From Bacillota bacterium (GTDB lineage: Bacteria; Bacillota_E; RBS10-35; JAJYVN01), in assembly GCA_021846605.1 (NCBI GenBank), contig JAJZWQ010000104.1, positions 1 to 11,764 of the forward strand: a DNA stretch of 11,764 nt. Direction: 5' to 3'. Within the stretch, counting starts at the first letter, position 1, and every line of letters starts with the position of its first letter. Below the pieces are notes generated by a model, which made no database searches, had not been told where the DNA came from, and was given only the letters and a program-made list of their open reading frames with translations. Of the stretch, positions 1-7,555 are shown one piece after another. The translations under genes and the position numbers were made by a program.

Positions 1-555
1 TGTTCAGCAGTCCGAGGTCGATCCCCACCGTGGCGTTGACCACGGGCAACGGGGCAACCTCCTCCTCGGTCGAGAAGGAGACGAAGGAGCGGCCGGCAGG
101 GTCCTTGCCGATGGTGACGCTGGTCGGGTCCGCGCCGACAGGTCGCGTCCCACGGATGTCGAGCGGCGTGTCCATCTTGGCCAGTGTGAGCGTCCCGTCT
201 TTCCACCGGAAGCCGCCGATCCGGTATGTGGCGCTTTGCTGGTCGTGCTTGCGGTGGAAGCGCGGGTACTGGGCGCGACGCGCGAAGCAATTGACGAACG
301 CGGCATTCAGATGCCGCAAGGTCTGTTGGAGCGGGACGCAGGCGACTTCGGCCAACCAGGACTTTTCCGGCTCTTTCTTCATCCGCACCAGGCCGTCTCG
401 GCGTAGTCGATACGCTCATGGCGATCAAACCATGCCTCGGTGCGCAGGGCGAGCGCCCAGTTGTACACGTACCGCACGCAGCCGCAGGTCCGCGCCAATT
501 CGCGCGCCTGATCCGCGGTCGGGTAGAAGCGGTACCTGTATGCCTTGCGCTCCAT
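1..555 (-). pseudogene. tnpB: IS200/IS605-family TnpB (OrfB), frameshifted, 3' end outside the window
   Basis: This is the N-terminal half of a TnpB, an RNA-guided nuclease encoded by IS200/IS605 and IS607 elements. Reading leftward from ATG at 555, the start MERKAYRYRFYPTADQ is the typical TnpB helix-turn-helix opening, followed by CVRYVYNWAL. That frame stops at TGA 381-379. The protein continues in another frame from about 390: KKEPEKSWLAEV, PLQQTLRHLNAAF, RRAQYPRF, and finally VGIDLGLLN at the window edge, where the Asp is the first RuvC catalytic residue. The join lies near 383-396, just after DYAET, and needs a net single-base change plus perhaps two lost codons. The copy is therefore either decayed or affected by a sequencing error. 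No tnpA is present, so it would depend on a transposase elsewhere. An in-frame ATG at 564 is an alternative start. Family call is very sure; functional state is not. Confidence 0.9.
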
Positions 556-587
556 GCGTTGCATTATATCAGATACAACGCATGGAG
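550..587. repeat. 12-bp perfect inverted repeat around the tnpB promoter and start codon
   Basis: CTCCATGCGTTG (550-561) and CAACGCATGGAG (576-587) are exact reverse complements separated by 14 bases. The loop holds the -10 box, one arm holds the tnpB start codon, and the other overlaps the spacer and the edge of the -35 box. It could be an operator or a cruciform, or a subterminal recognition structure of the element. Confidence 0.75.
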
Positions 588-591
588 GCAA
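563..591 (-). promoter_or_regulatory. Extended -10 promoter of tnpB
   Basis: On the minus strand TTGCCT (591-586) is followed 17 bases later by a perfect TATAAT (568-563) preceded by TGA, giving the extended -10 form TGnTATAAT. Transcription should begin around 556-555, at or next to ATG 555. The tnpB mRNA would then be leaderless or nearly so, and no Shine-Dalgarno sequence is placed for this start. Confidence 0.7.
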
Positions 592-603
592 TGGGTCGGC
601 TTG

Positions 604-630
604 TCCCCACGGCTGAAGCCGGGGGCTTGC
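604..630. mobile_element. Left-end hairpin of the IS200/IS605-type element
   Basis: CCCC-A-CGGCT-GA-AGCCG-GGGG (605-625) folds into a compact hairpin with one bulged base, followed by CTTGC. It lies 50-75 bases upstream of tnpB, where the left end of a tnpB-only IS200/IS605 element belongs. Bases 610-630 recur as the reverse complement at 9394-9414 with 20 of 21 identities. The exact outer boundary cannot be seen. Confidence 0.65.
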
Positions 631-775
631 GCCGCGTCTCTCTGGTCATCACCCGCCGCCCGCCCAGTTCCACGGGGGGCCCGCCCGCCCCTCCGCGCCC
701 GGCGCAAACCGCGCGACGCCGGGGGACCCGCGGCGACCTTCGGCCCGGGGTCCGGCAGGGGTCGGCGCTCGCGCG

Positions 776-1669
776 GTGAAGCCATGCGGGACTCTTGGAC
801 TGGGGGAATGGCGCCTGACTACCGACGACGGCCTTCACCTCGACGGCGCGGCATTGGTCCGCGCCACCGCGCACGGCAGCCCCCGTCTGCGCGTGCTCCC
901 GGACCGCTCCGCTCTGATGGACGACTTCGCACAGGCCATGGTGGCCGAGATCCGGGCGGCCCAGGCCGACGATCGGCCCTGCCGCCTCATCATCCCCGTG
1001 GGCCCGCGCGGGCAGTACCCGCTGTTCGTCGCGGCCTGCCGCCGGGAGCGCCTCGACCTTTCGCGCCTGCACCTGTTCGCCATGGACGAGTACCTGGACT
1101 GGGAGGGACGCGCGTTGCCCCCCACGCACCCGCTGTCCTTCCGCGGTTTCCTGGAACGCCATCTGCTGGCGCCGCTTCCGGCGGAGTGCGGCTTCTCGGC
1201 CGACCGGCTCGTGCTGCCCGACCCGCTGCGCCTGGACGACTATCACGCGCGGATCGAGGCCGTCGGCGGCGTCGACTGCTGCTTCGGGGGCGTGGGGGTC
1301 CACGGCCACGTGGCCTTCAACGAGCCCTTCATCTCGCGCTTCACGCGGATCAGTGTGGAGGGCTTCCGGGCCAGCCGCACGCGCCTCATGCCCCTGGCTC
1401 CGGAGACCATCGTCATGAACAGCATCCGGGGCAACGGCGGCAATTTTGCCGACTTCCCGACGATGGCGGTCACCTGCGGCATGGTGGACATCCTGGCCGC
1501 CCGGCGCATTCGCCTGTACCTGGATGGCGGGCCCTTCCAGCGCACGGTGCTGCGCCGCGCGCTCTTCGATCCACCTGGGGTGGACTATCCCGTGACCCTG
1601 CTGTCCGGACATGCCGACTACGTGCTGGCGACCGATGCGGAAACCGCCGCCCCGGTGGGGGAGGCCTGA
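776..1669 (+). CDS. NagB-fold glucosamine-6-phosphate isomerase/deaminase-like protein
   Basis: The 297-residue product belongs to the NagB/RpiA/6-phosphogluconolactonase-like fold. Residues 99-107 (HLFAMDEYL) match the NagB MDEY motif and carry its general-base Asp (D104). Residues 171-184 match the GGxGxxGHxAFNEP signature, with H178 and E183 kept. Where E. coli NagB has Asp141 this protein has His176, and the usual PTGGTP phosphate loop is replaced by PVGPRGQYP (74-82). NagB converts glucosamine-6-phosphate to fructose-6-phosphate and ammonia, but these changes make that substrate uncertain. The first ~36 residues precede the normal fold start. GTG 776 was chosen as the only start upstream of the conserved strand; ATG at residue 48 would cut into the fold. 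The TGA is one base from the next ATG, so the two genes are surely co-transcribed. Confidence 0.85.
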   Translation: MKPCGTLGLGEWRLTTDDGLHLDGAALVRATAHGSPRLRVLPDRSALMDDFAQAMVAEIRAAQADDRPCRLIIPVGPRGQYPLFVAACRRERLDLSRLHLFAMDEYLDWEGRALPPTHPLSFRGFLERHLLAPLPAECGFSADRLVLPDPLRLDDYHARIEAVGGVDCCFGGVGVHGHVAFNEPFISRFTRISVEGFRASRTRLMPLAPETIVMNSIRGNGGNFADFPTMAVTCGMVDILAARRIRLYLDGGPFQRTVLRRALFDPPGVDYPVTLLSGHADYVLATDAETAAPVGEA

Positions 1670-1670
1670 G

Positions 1671-2648
1671 ATGCCCGCCACGCGCGACGGCCCCGGCATC
1701 CTGGTCGCGGAGTTCATGGACGCCGCCGGCATCCGGTTCCTGGAGACGCTGGGTCCGGTCGCGTACCGCCCCGAACTCGGGGGGGATCGGAGCGCCCTCC
1801 TCCGCGCCGTCCCGGGCACGGCCGCCCTCGTGGTGCGCAATCGTGCACAGGTCGACGCCGAATTGCTGGCGGCGGCGGGCGACGGGCTGCGCGTGGTGGG
1901 TCGGTTGGGCGTGGGCCTGGACAACGTGGACGTGGCGGCGTGCCGGCGCGTCGGCGCGCGCGTGGTCTTCGCCCGGGGCGCCAACGCCCAGGCGGTCTGC
2001 GAGTATGTCTTCGCCTCACTGCTCTATCTGTTGCGGCGCCTGGCCGCCGCCGACAGCGCGGTCCGGTCCGGCCAGTGGCCCCGCGAAACCTTCCTGGGTG
2101 GGGAACTGGCGGGCCGCACGCTGGGGGTGGTCGGGCTGGGAGAGGTGGGCCGCCGCCTGTGCGCGCCGGCCGCCGCCTTCGGCATGCGGGTGGTCGGCAC
2201 CGACCCGGCCATGGGACCCGACTCCCCGGTGCTTGCCGGCGTCCCCGTCGAACTGGTCTCGTACGACGAGGTCCTCGTCTCGGCGGACGCCATCTCCCTG
2301 CACATGCCCCTTTTGCCCTCCACGCACCATCTGGTCGGGGCCGACGCCCTGGCGCGGATGCGGCCCGGCACCCTGCTCGTGCAGGCCGCGCGCGGCGGCG
2401 TCCTGGACGAGGCCGCCTTGGCCGACGCGTTGCGTTCCGGACACCTGGCCGGCGCGGCCCTGGATGTGCGCGAGGTGGAACCGCCGCCGCAACCGGATCC
2501 CCTGGCCTCGCTGGACAACGTGCTGCTCACGCCCCACGTGGCCGGCCTCACGCACGAGGCCCAGCGTCAGGTGGGACTGATGGTCGCCGAGGACGTCGGG
2601 CGCGTCTTGGGCGGCGAGACGCCCCGTGCGGAGGCGACGGCGAACTAG
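1671..2648 (+). CDS. D-isomer-specific 2-hydroxyacid dehydrogenase (phosphoglycerate dehydrogenase-like)
   Basis: A 325-residue NAD-dependent oxidoreductase of the SerA/2-hydroxyacid dehydrogenase family. The nucleotide-binding GLGEVG (155-160) is followed by an acidic residue after strand 2 (VVGTD, D178), which favours NAD over NADP. The catalytic set is complete: R241 in AARGGVLDE, E270 in DVREVEP, and H289 in LLTPHVAG. The length equals the short form without an ACT or ASB regulatory domain, so serine feedback of the long SerA type is not expected. ATG 1671 starts one base after the upstream stop, implying translational coupling. The family covers 3-phosphoglycerate, hydroxypyruvate, glyoxylate, sulfolactate and other acids; the sequence does not decide between them. 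Its position after a NagB-like gene suggests a sugar-derived hydroxy acid, which is inference. Confidence 0.93.
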   Translation: MPATRDGPGILVAEFMDAAGIRFLETLGPVAYRPELGGDRSALLRAVPGTAALVVRNRAQVDAELLAAAGDGLRVVGRLGVGLDNVDVAACRRVGARVVFARGANAQAVCEYVFASLLYLLRRLAAADSAVRSGQWPRETFLGGELAGRTLGVVGLGEVGRRLCAPAAAFGMRVVGTDPAMGPDSPVLAGVPVELVSYDEVLVSADAISLHMPLLPSTHHLVGADALARMRPGTLLVQAARGGVLDEAALADALRSGHLAGAALDVREVEPPPQPDPLASLDNVLLTPHVAGLTHEAQRQVGLMVAEDVGRVLGGETPRAEATAN

Positions 2649-2757
2649 GGGCGCGCTCCGCCGAGGAAGGCGATGCGCGTCCTCAAGCGCGCACGCCCGC
2701 GGCCCCCGTGGCCCGGACCCGCGCTCCGCATGCTACAGCAAGGAACGGTGAACGGTG

Positions 2758-3981
<1,224 letters not shown>

Positions 3982-3988
3982 GCGATCC

Positions 3989-4021
3989 GCGGCCCGGCGG
4001 GAAACGCCCCCGCCGGGCCGC
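3989..4021 (+). terminator. GC-rich hairpin terminator of the three-gene group
   Basis: GCGGCCCGGCGGG (3989-4001) pairs perfectly with CCCGCCGGGCCGC (4009-4021) around a 7-base loop, 8 bases after the stop of the PLP-enzyme gene. There is no T-tract, as is common for hairpin terminators in GC-rich genomes. Confidence 0.7.
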
Positions 4022-4143
4022 GCCGCCCGGCCCCTCCCCGCAAAACTCGCCATCTTTGTCCGGGACAGGCAGGAGATTCGCCCTCAGCCGACAACTTCCA
4101 AAGTGTTGGATGCGCTTCCGACATCCCACTGAGAAGGAAGGGG
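4022..4143 (+). other. Leader region of the NlpC/P60 gene
   Basis: The gene needs its own promoter here, after the hairpin at 3989-4021, but no good sigma-70 boxes are visible. There is a near-perfect small palindrome TGTCCGGGACA (4057-4067), and a 13-codon open frame (ATG 4110 to TGA 4151) that ends 8 bases inside the proposed coding start. I do not see the conserved blocks of a ydaO/yuaA c-di-AMP riboswitch, which often precedes such hydrolases. Confidence 0.4.
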
Positions 4144-4902
4144 CTGGCTGACACGCTACGGAAGGCGGTCTGTGCCTGCACTGCCACCGGTGTGCTCCTG
4201 GTCAGCGGAGGGGTGGCGCTGGCCGCGACCCCGCCCACACAGGGCGGACCCACCACCCTGGTCGACGCCCGCACGTATGCGGCGCAGGTGGGTGCCACGG
4301 TCCAGTTCAACCAGCACGCCGGGGTCGGCATCCTGGAGTCGCGCACCAAGTCCTGGATCATCTACCCCATCGCGTGGGCCACCCTCCCGGGCGAGAACAG
4401 CAAGACGGCCGCGGTGGTCAGCGGGCACGTCGAGGTGGAGTCCTCCGTGCTCACGGCGGTCCTGGGCAGCGGGGCGACGCAGACCCCCACCGCCCCGTCC
4501 AAGCCCGCCGCTGCCCCGACCCCTCCCCCAAGCACCTTCCAAGGCGTCAAGTTGATCAACACCATCAAGGGCGTCCTGGGTACCCCCTATGTCTGGGGCG
4601 GTGAGTCCCCGTCTGGCTTCGACTGCTCCGGGTTGGTCCAGTGGGCCCTGGGGCGCATGGGGGTCTGGGTCCCGCGCACGAGCACCCAGCAGTGGTACTA
4701 CAGCGCCCCCGTACAGCAGCTCCAGCCCGGAGACCTGGTCTTCTTCCAGACCTACCAGCCCGGGCCGTCCCACGTGGGGGTGTATGTCGGGGACGGGCAG
4801 TTCGTCTCGGCCGACAACAACGGAGTCAAGTACAGTTCCCTTTGGGTCCCCTACTGGCACGACCGTTACCTCGGAGCGCGCAACCCCTTCGCGCACGCCT
4901 GA
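4144..4902 (+). CDS. Secreted NlpC/P60 peptidoglycan endopeptidase with a copper-amine-oxidase-N-like domain
   Basis: From CTG 4144 the product has 252 residues: a signal peptide (TLRK, hydrophobic 8-28, ALAA just before TPP), an alpha/beta module at about 38-108 (LVDARTYAAQVGATVQF) resembling copper-amine-oxidase N-terminal domains, a Pro/Ala/Thr linker (111-133), and a NlpC/P60 domain (137-248). NlpC/P60 enzymes cut gamma-D-Glu-diamino-acid bonds in peptidoglycan stem peptides outside the cell. Catalytic C161 is in GFDCSGLV and H210 in SHVGVYVG. The third polar residue, usually His in FIHA, appears as Ser in FVSA (S222). The only canonical in-frame start is GTG 4192, which has no SD and removes the basic n-region. 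CTG 4144 is preceded by AGAAGGAAGGGG, so a CTG start is proposed. The upstream hairpin separates it from the metabolic operon. Confidence 0.9.
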   Translation: MADTLRKAVCACTATGVLLVSGGVALAATPPTQGGPTTLVDARTYAAQVGATVQFNQHAGVGILESRTKSWIIYPIAWATLPGENSKTAAVVSGHVEVESSVLTAVLGSGATQTPTAPSKPAAAPTPPPSTFQGVKLINTIKGVLGTPYVWGGESPSGFDCSGLVQWALGRMGVWVPRTSTQQWYYSAPVQQLQPGDLVFFQTYQPGPSHVGVYVGDGQFVSADNNGVKYSSLWVPYWHDRYLGARNPFAHA

Positions 4903-5304
4903 GTTCCGGTGGAATACACGCGGGAGGGCCGGTCCGACCACCTGCCCCCCGCGCTGGGTTGGGCGGCGGGTACCCGACCGCAAGCCTCCCCGGCGCGCCC
5001 ACTTGACCAGGGCCCTCCCGGTCACCGTCGCGGAAGGCGGCGGACACCGTCGTCCGCGCGGCGCCAGGCGTTCCCCTGTGCTTCGCCCCAGGACATCCCG
5101 GGCGGAGCCCATGGCCCCCCCCACCCCTGCGCTGTTCCCGCGGCGCAAGCCGCGATGCGTTGCGCTGACGCCGTCGGCCCGAGCACAGCGGTTGCCCGGC
5201 TGCGGGCTCTCCCCACCGGGCGGCGCGTGGGCCGGGACGGGGAAGCCCGCAGCCGGGCGGGACGCCACCGGTGCTCCCCTGCACAGAGGGGCCGGGGATG
5301 GCGG
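4903..5304. other. 402-bp convergent intergenic region with hairpins, no convincing gene
   Basis: It lies between the 3' ends of the NlpC/P60 gene (plus) and the GT87 gene (minus). Open frames across it have the composition of GC-rich shadows and no recognisable motif. It contains a GCAA-tetraloop hairpin (5139-5154) and the long hairpin at 5194-5258. Confidence 0.6.
5194..5258. terminator. Long hairpin between convergent genes, probable bidirectional terminator
   Basis: GCCCGGCTGCGGGCT (5194-5208) pairs perfectly over 15 bp with AGCCCGCAGCCGGGC (5244-5258). The stem extends inward with CTCCCC against GGGGA with one bulge, leaving a loop of about 24 bases. Position between two converging genes suggests termination from both sides; no T-tract is present on either strand. 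Confidence 0.6.
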
Positions 5305-7401
5305 TCAGGAGGCCTGGGGCGCGGCGGGCGTCCGGAGGGCACCGAGGAACTCGGCCACCGCCGCGGCCAGCGCGATGATCATCAGGAGCGCGGCCGCCAC
5401 AAAGTTGGGCGCGCGCGTGGCGAGCACCCCGGCCAGGCCGGCGGGCCCGGGCGGCGCGTGCGGCACGTTGTATACGTTCAGGGGGGCGGCGGCCGACGGC
5501 ATCTGGAAGGGCACCCTGCTCCCCCCCACCGGGATTTGGACCAGCCCGCTCGCCCAGTGTTTGGTCCACAGGATGTTGCCCACCCCGTCGAACGACAGGG
5601 CGGTCGGCACCACCTCTCCGGGGTTGGACACGATGCCCTTGGCGTTGAAGGTGAGGGGCACCTGCACATAGCGCGGGGCGGCGCCCGCCGTCTCCAGCGT
5701 GATGGCGACCACGTGCAACCCCGGGTCGGCGCCGGTCTTGGGCGGCAGGGTGGTCGGGAAGCGCATCCCGTCCAGGGTCACGGTGGGGCGCACCGCGTAG
5801 GAGAACCCATACAACCCGACGACGTGGGTGGGCTTCCCGCCGTTTTCCGCCTCCCCGGCCACCACCGGTTGCAACGGATCCCCCGGCTCGAACCAGTCCG
5901 GCCACACCGCGGCCACCCGGCCGGCGGGAGCGCCCTGGTACGTCAGGCCCAGGGTGAAGGCGACGGGACCCCAGGTGCTGGCCCCGACCAGATACACGCG
6001 CTGGTAGCGCCCCGCCGGAACCGCCGTGGTGACGCCGGCCGTCGTGTGCAGGTGCAGCGTGGGGAGTCGGGAGGGAGACACCGCCGCAAACGAGGCCAGC
6101 GCGAAGACACCCGCGGCCGGCCAGGGCCATAGGCGCCGCCATTCGACCAACCGGTCCAGCAGGTACCCGGCCAACAGGATCCAGGGCAGCATCATCACGG
6201 AAAAGTGGTGGCTCTCCAGGGAGGGGGAGGCCAGGAGCACCAGCAGGGCCAGGGCCGCGGCCTCCAAGCGGTGGTCCAGCTTGGGGCGCAGGGCCACGAC
6301 GCCCAGGACGAGCAGGACCATGCCGGCCCCGAAGAGGTCTGCCCAATGGTTGAGCTTTGTGACGTTCTGGTGCCAGATCATCAGGATCCCGCGGAAGGAC
6401 TGGTTCCACGGGGCGGCCCCGTGGGCCCAGGCGGACCGCTCGACGGCCGGCAGCACATCCACGACATACCGGGGCAGGAGCCCCCACCCCAGCACCGCGC
6501 CGGACCAGGCCGCCAGGAGGGCCACCGTCCCCCACCCCGCCAGGGCGCCCAGCCCGGCCGCCCGCCCCCTGGGTCCGTCGCGGACCACCAGGTAGCGGAG
6601 GACCAGATACACCAGGATCACGGCGGGGGTGACCTTGAAGCACGCGGCCAGACCGATGGCCACCCCGCCCAGGACCGGTGCCCAGCGGCCGGGGTTGGGG
6701 CGGCAGATGGCCCACAGACCCAGCGCGACCAGGGCCAGGATCATGGTGTCCGGCTGGCCCCAGTAGAAGGAGTTCTGCACGACCGGCGTCCACAGGCCGA
6801 AACTGGCCAGGAACAGCCAGCGGGCCAGGCTGAAGCGGGGGCTGGCGTGCCAGGCGGCCACCGCGAGCCCCAGCCCGAAGGCAAAGAGGTTGAGGTTGCT
6901 CCACACGGCGCGGGCCACGGTGTAGGGGAGGGCGGCCAGCGGGGACCAGATCAGGGCGAACATCGGCGGGTAGCCATACATGTCCGTGTGGTCGTAGGAG
7001 AAGCCATGGGTCTGCATCCAGCCGTCCTGCGCGGCGACATCGTAGAGGCGGTGCAGCGGATCGGCGTGCAACCAGGCGGTCTGCATCCCGTAGTAGAACC
7101 AGGAGAAGTCCAGGCGGTTCTGCAGCCCGGTCGAGCGGTAGATCGGCCCGAACTGCTGCCAGAAGTGCCCCAGCGAGCGGTCCAGGAACACCAGCGCGCC
7201 GGCCAGGGCGGCCAACCACAGCGCCAGGAGCAGGAGCCGCCAGGCACCCAGCGCGGCGATGATCAGCGGAGGGCGGCTCGCCCCCGGCCGCTCGGTATGC
7301 GCGGAAATGGCCCGCCTCCCCCCTGGCGCGCTCCGGTCCGGCAGGGCATCTCTCCCGCCCCTCGGCGGGAATGCCGAACACCGGATGGGGTGCCAGGGCA
7401 C
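5305..7401 (-). CDS. GT87 (DUF2029)-type polyprenol-phosphate-dependent glycosyltransferase with extracytoplasmic C-terminal domain
   Basis: From GTG 7401 the protein has 698 residues and about a dozen hydrophobic helices. The first is at 46-74. LDFSWFYYGMQ (97-107) is the Asp-containing first outer loop of GT87/PimE-like GT-C mannosyltransferases; YGYPPMFALIWSPLA (142-156), WGQPD (214-218) and SLESHHFSVMMLPW (394-407) also fit that family. These enzymes use polyprenyl-phosphate sugars on the outer face of the membrane. After the last bundle helix, about 448-645 is soluble and beta-rich, with VYLVGASTWGP, VWPDWF and GLHVVAITLE resembling beta-sandwich sugar-binding modules of secreted glycosidases; a final helix spans 665-688. 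Start is uncertain: GTG 7401 sits in a hairpin, while ATT 7308 has a strong GGAGG in front. It follows the HD-GYP gene with a 154-bp gap. Confidence 0.88.
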   Translation of the reverse strand: MPWHPIRCSAFPPRGGRDALPDRSAPGGRRAISAHTERPGASRPPLIIAALGAWRLLLLALWLAALAGALVFLDRSLGHFWQQFGPIYRSTGLQNRLDFSWFYYGMQTAWLHADPLHRLYDVAAQDGWMQTHGFSYDHTDMYGYPPMFALIWSPLAALPYTVARAVWSNLNLFAFGLGLAVAAWHASPRFSLARWLFLASFGLWTPVVQNSFYWGQPDTMILALVALGLWAICRPNPGRWAPVLGGVAIGLAACFKVTPAVILVYLVLRYLVVRDGPRGRAAGLGALAGWGTVALLAAWSGAVLGWGLLPRYVVDVLPAVERSAWAHGAAPWNQSFRGILMIWHQNVTKLNHWADLFGAGMVLLVLGVVALRPKLDHRLEAAALALLVLLASPSLESHHFSVMMLPWILLAGYLLDRLVEWRRLWPWPAAGVFALASFAAVSPSRLPTLHLHTTAGVTTAVPAGRYQRVYLVGASTWGPVAFTLGLTYQGAPAGRVAAVWPDWFEPGDPLQPVVAGEAENGGKPTHVVGLYGFSYAVRPTVTLDGMRFPTTLPPKTGADPGLHVVAITLETAGAAPRYVQVPLTFNAKGIVSNPGEVVPTALSFDGVGNILWTKHWASGLVQIPVGGSRVPFQMPSAAAPLNVYNVPHAPPGPAGLAGVLATRAPNFVAAALLMIIALAAAVAEFLGALRTPAAPQAS

Positions 7402-7405
7402 CCCC
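7388..7405 (-). promoter_or_regulatory. Perfect hairpin covering the GTG start candidate of the GT87 gene
   Basis: On the minus strand GGGGTGCC-CT-GGCACCCC forms an 8-bp stem with a two-base top. The GTG at 7401 lies within the first arm and its purine run touches it, so this start would be sequestered in the mRNA. The hairpin could instead attenuate transcription between the two genes. Confidence 0.4.
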
Positions 7406-7445
7406 TTCCGGGCGGACTTCCCGCGCTGACCGCGCGCACCAACCC

Positions 7446-7514
7446 TCTCCCACAGAGCATACGCCCTCCGAGGCGTGTTGTCGCGGTTGGCGCACCCCAG
7501 GCACCCTGTGGGAG
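7446..7514 (-). ncRNA. Possible three-way-junction leader RNA between the HD-GYP and GT87 genes
   Basis: CTCCCACAG and CTGTGGGAG are exact complements (7446-7454 with 7506-7514). Inside them, on the minus strand, GGTGC pairs with GCGCC (one G-U) and ACGCC pairs perfectly with GGCGT, each with a 6-7 base loop, joined by an AACCGCGACAAC linker. This makes a P1-P2-P3 layout. It matches no riboswitch consensus I recall. Confidence 0.35.
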
Positions 7515-7555
7515 TCGCTGGCGCGGGCGGCGCGCTGTGCGGGGGGGGGATCCTC

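Noticed and set aside
698..723. Hairpin CCCGGCG/CGCCGGG upstream of the NagB-like gene as a terminator
   Set aside because: A 7-bp stem with a 12-base loop is expected by chance in DNA this GC-rich, and no upstream plus-strand gene needs terminating.
418..2580. A 720-codon plus-strand open frame across tnpB, the NagB-like gene and the dehydrogenase
   Set aside because: It is a shadow in another frame: Arg/Pro/Ala-rich, no motifs, and it overlaps genes with clear catalytic motifs.
4022..4143. c-di-AMP (ydaO/yuaA) riboswitch ahead of the NlpC/P60 gene
   Set aside because: The expected conserved blocks of that riboswitch are not found in this leader.
4826..7504. An 892-codon minus-strand frame overlapping the GT87 gene
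   Set aside because: The GT87 frame carries the conserved motifs and membrane helices; this one is Gly/Arg/Pro-rich GC shadow.
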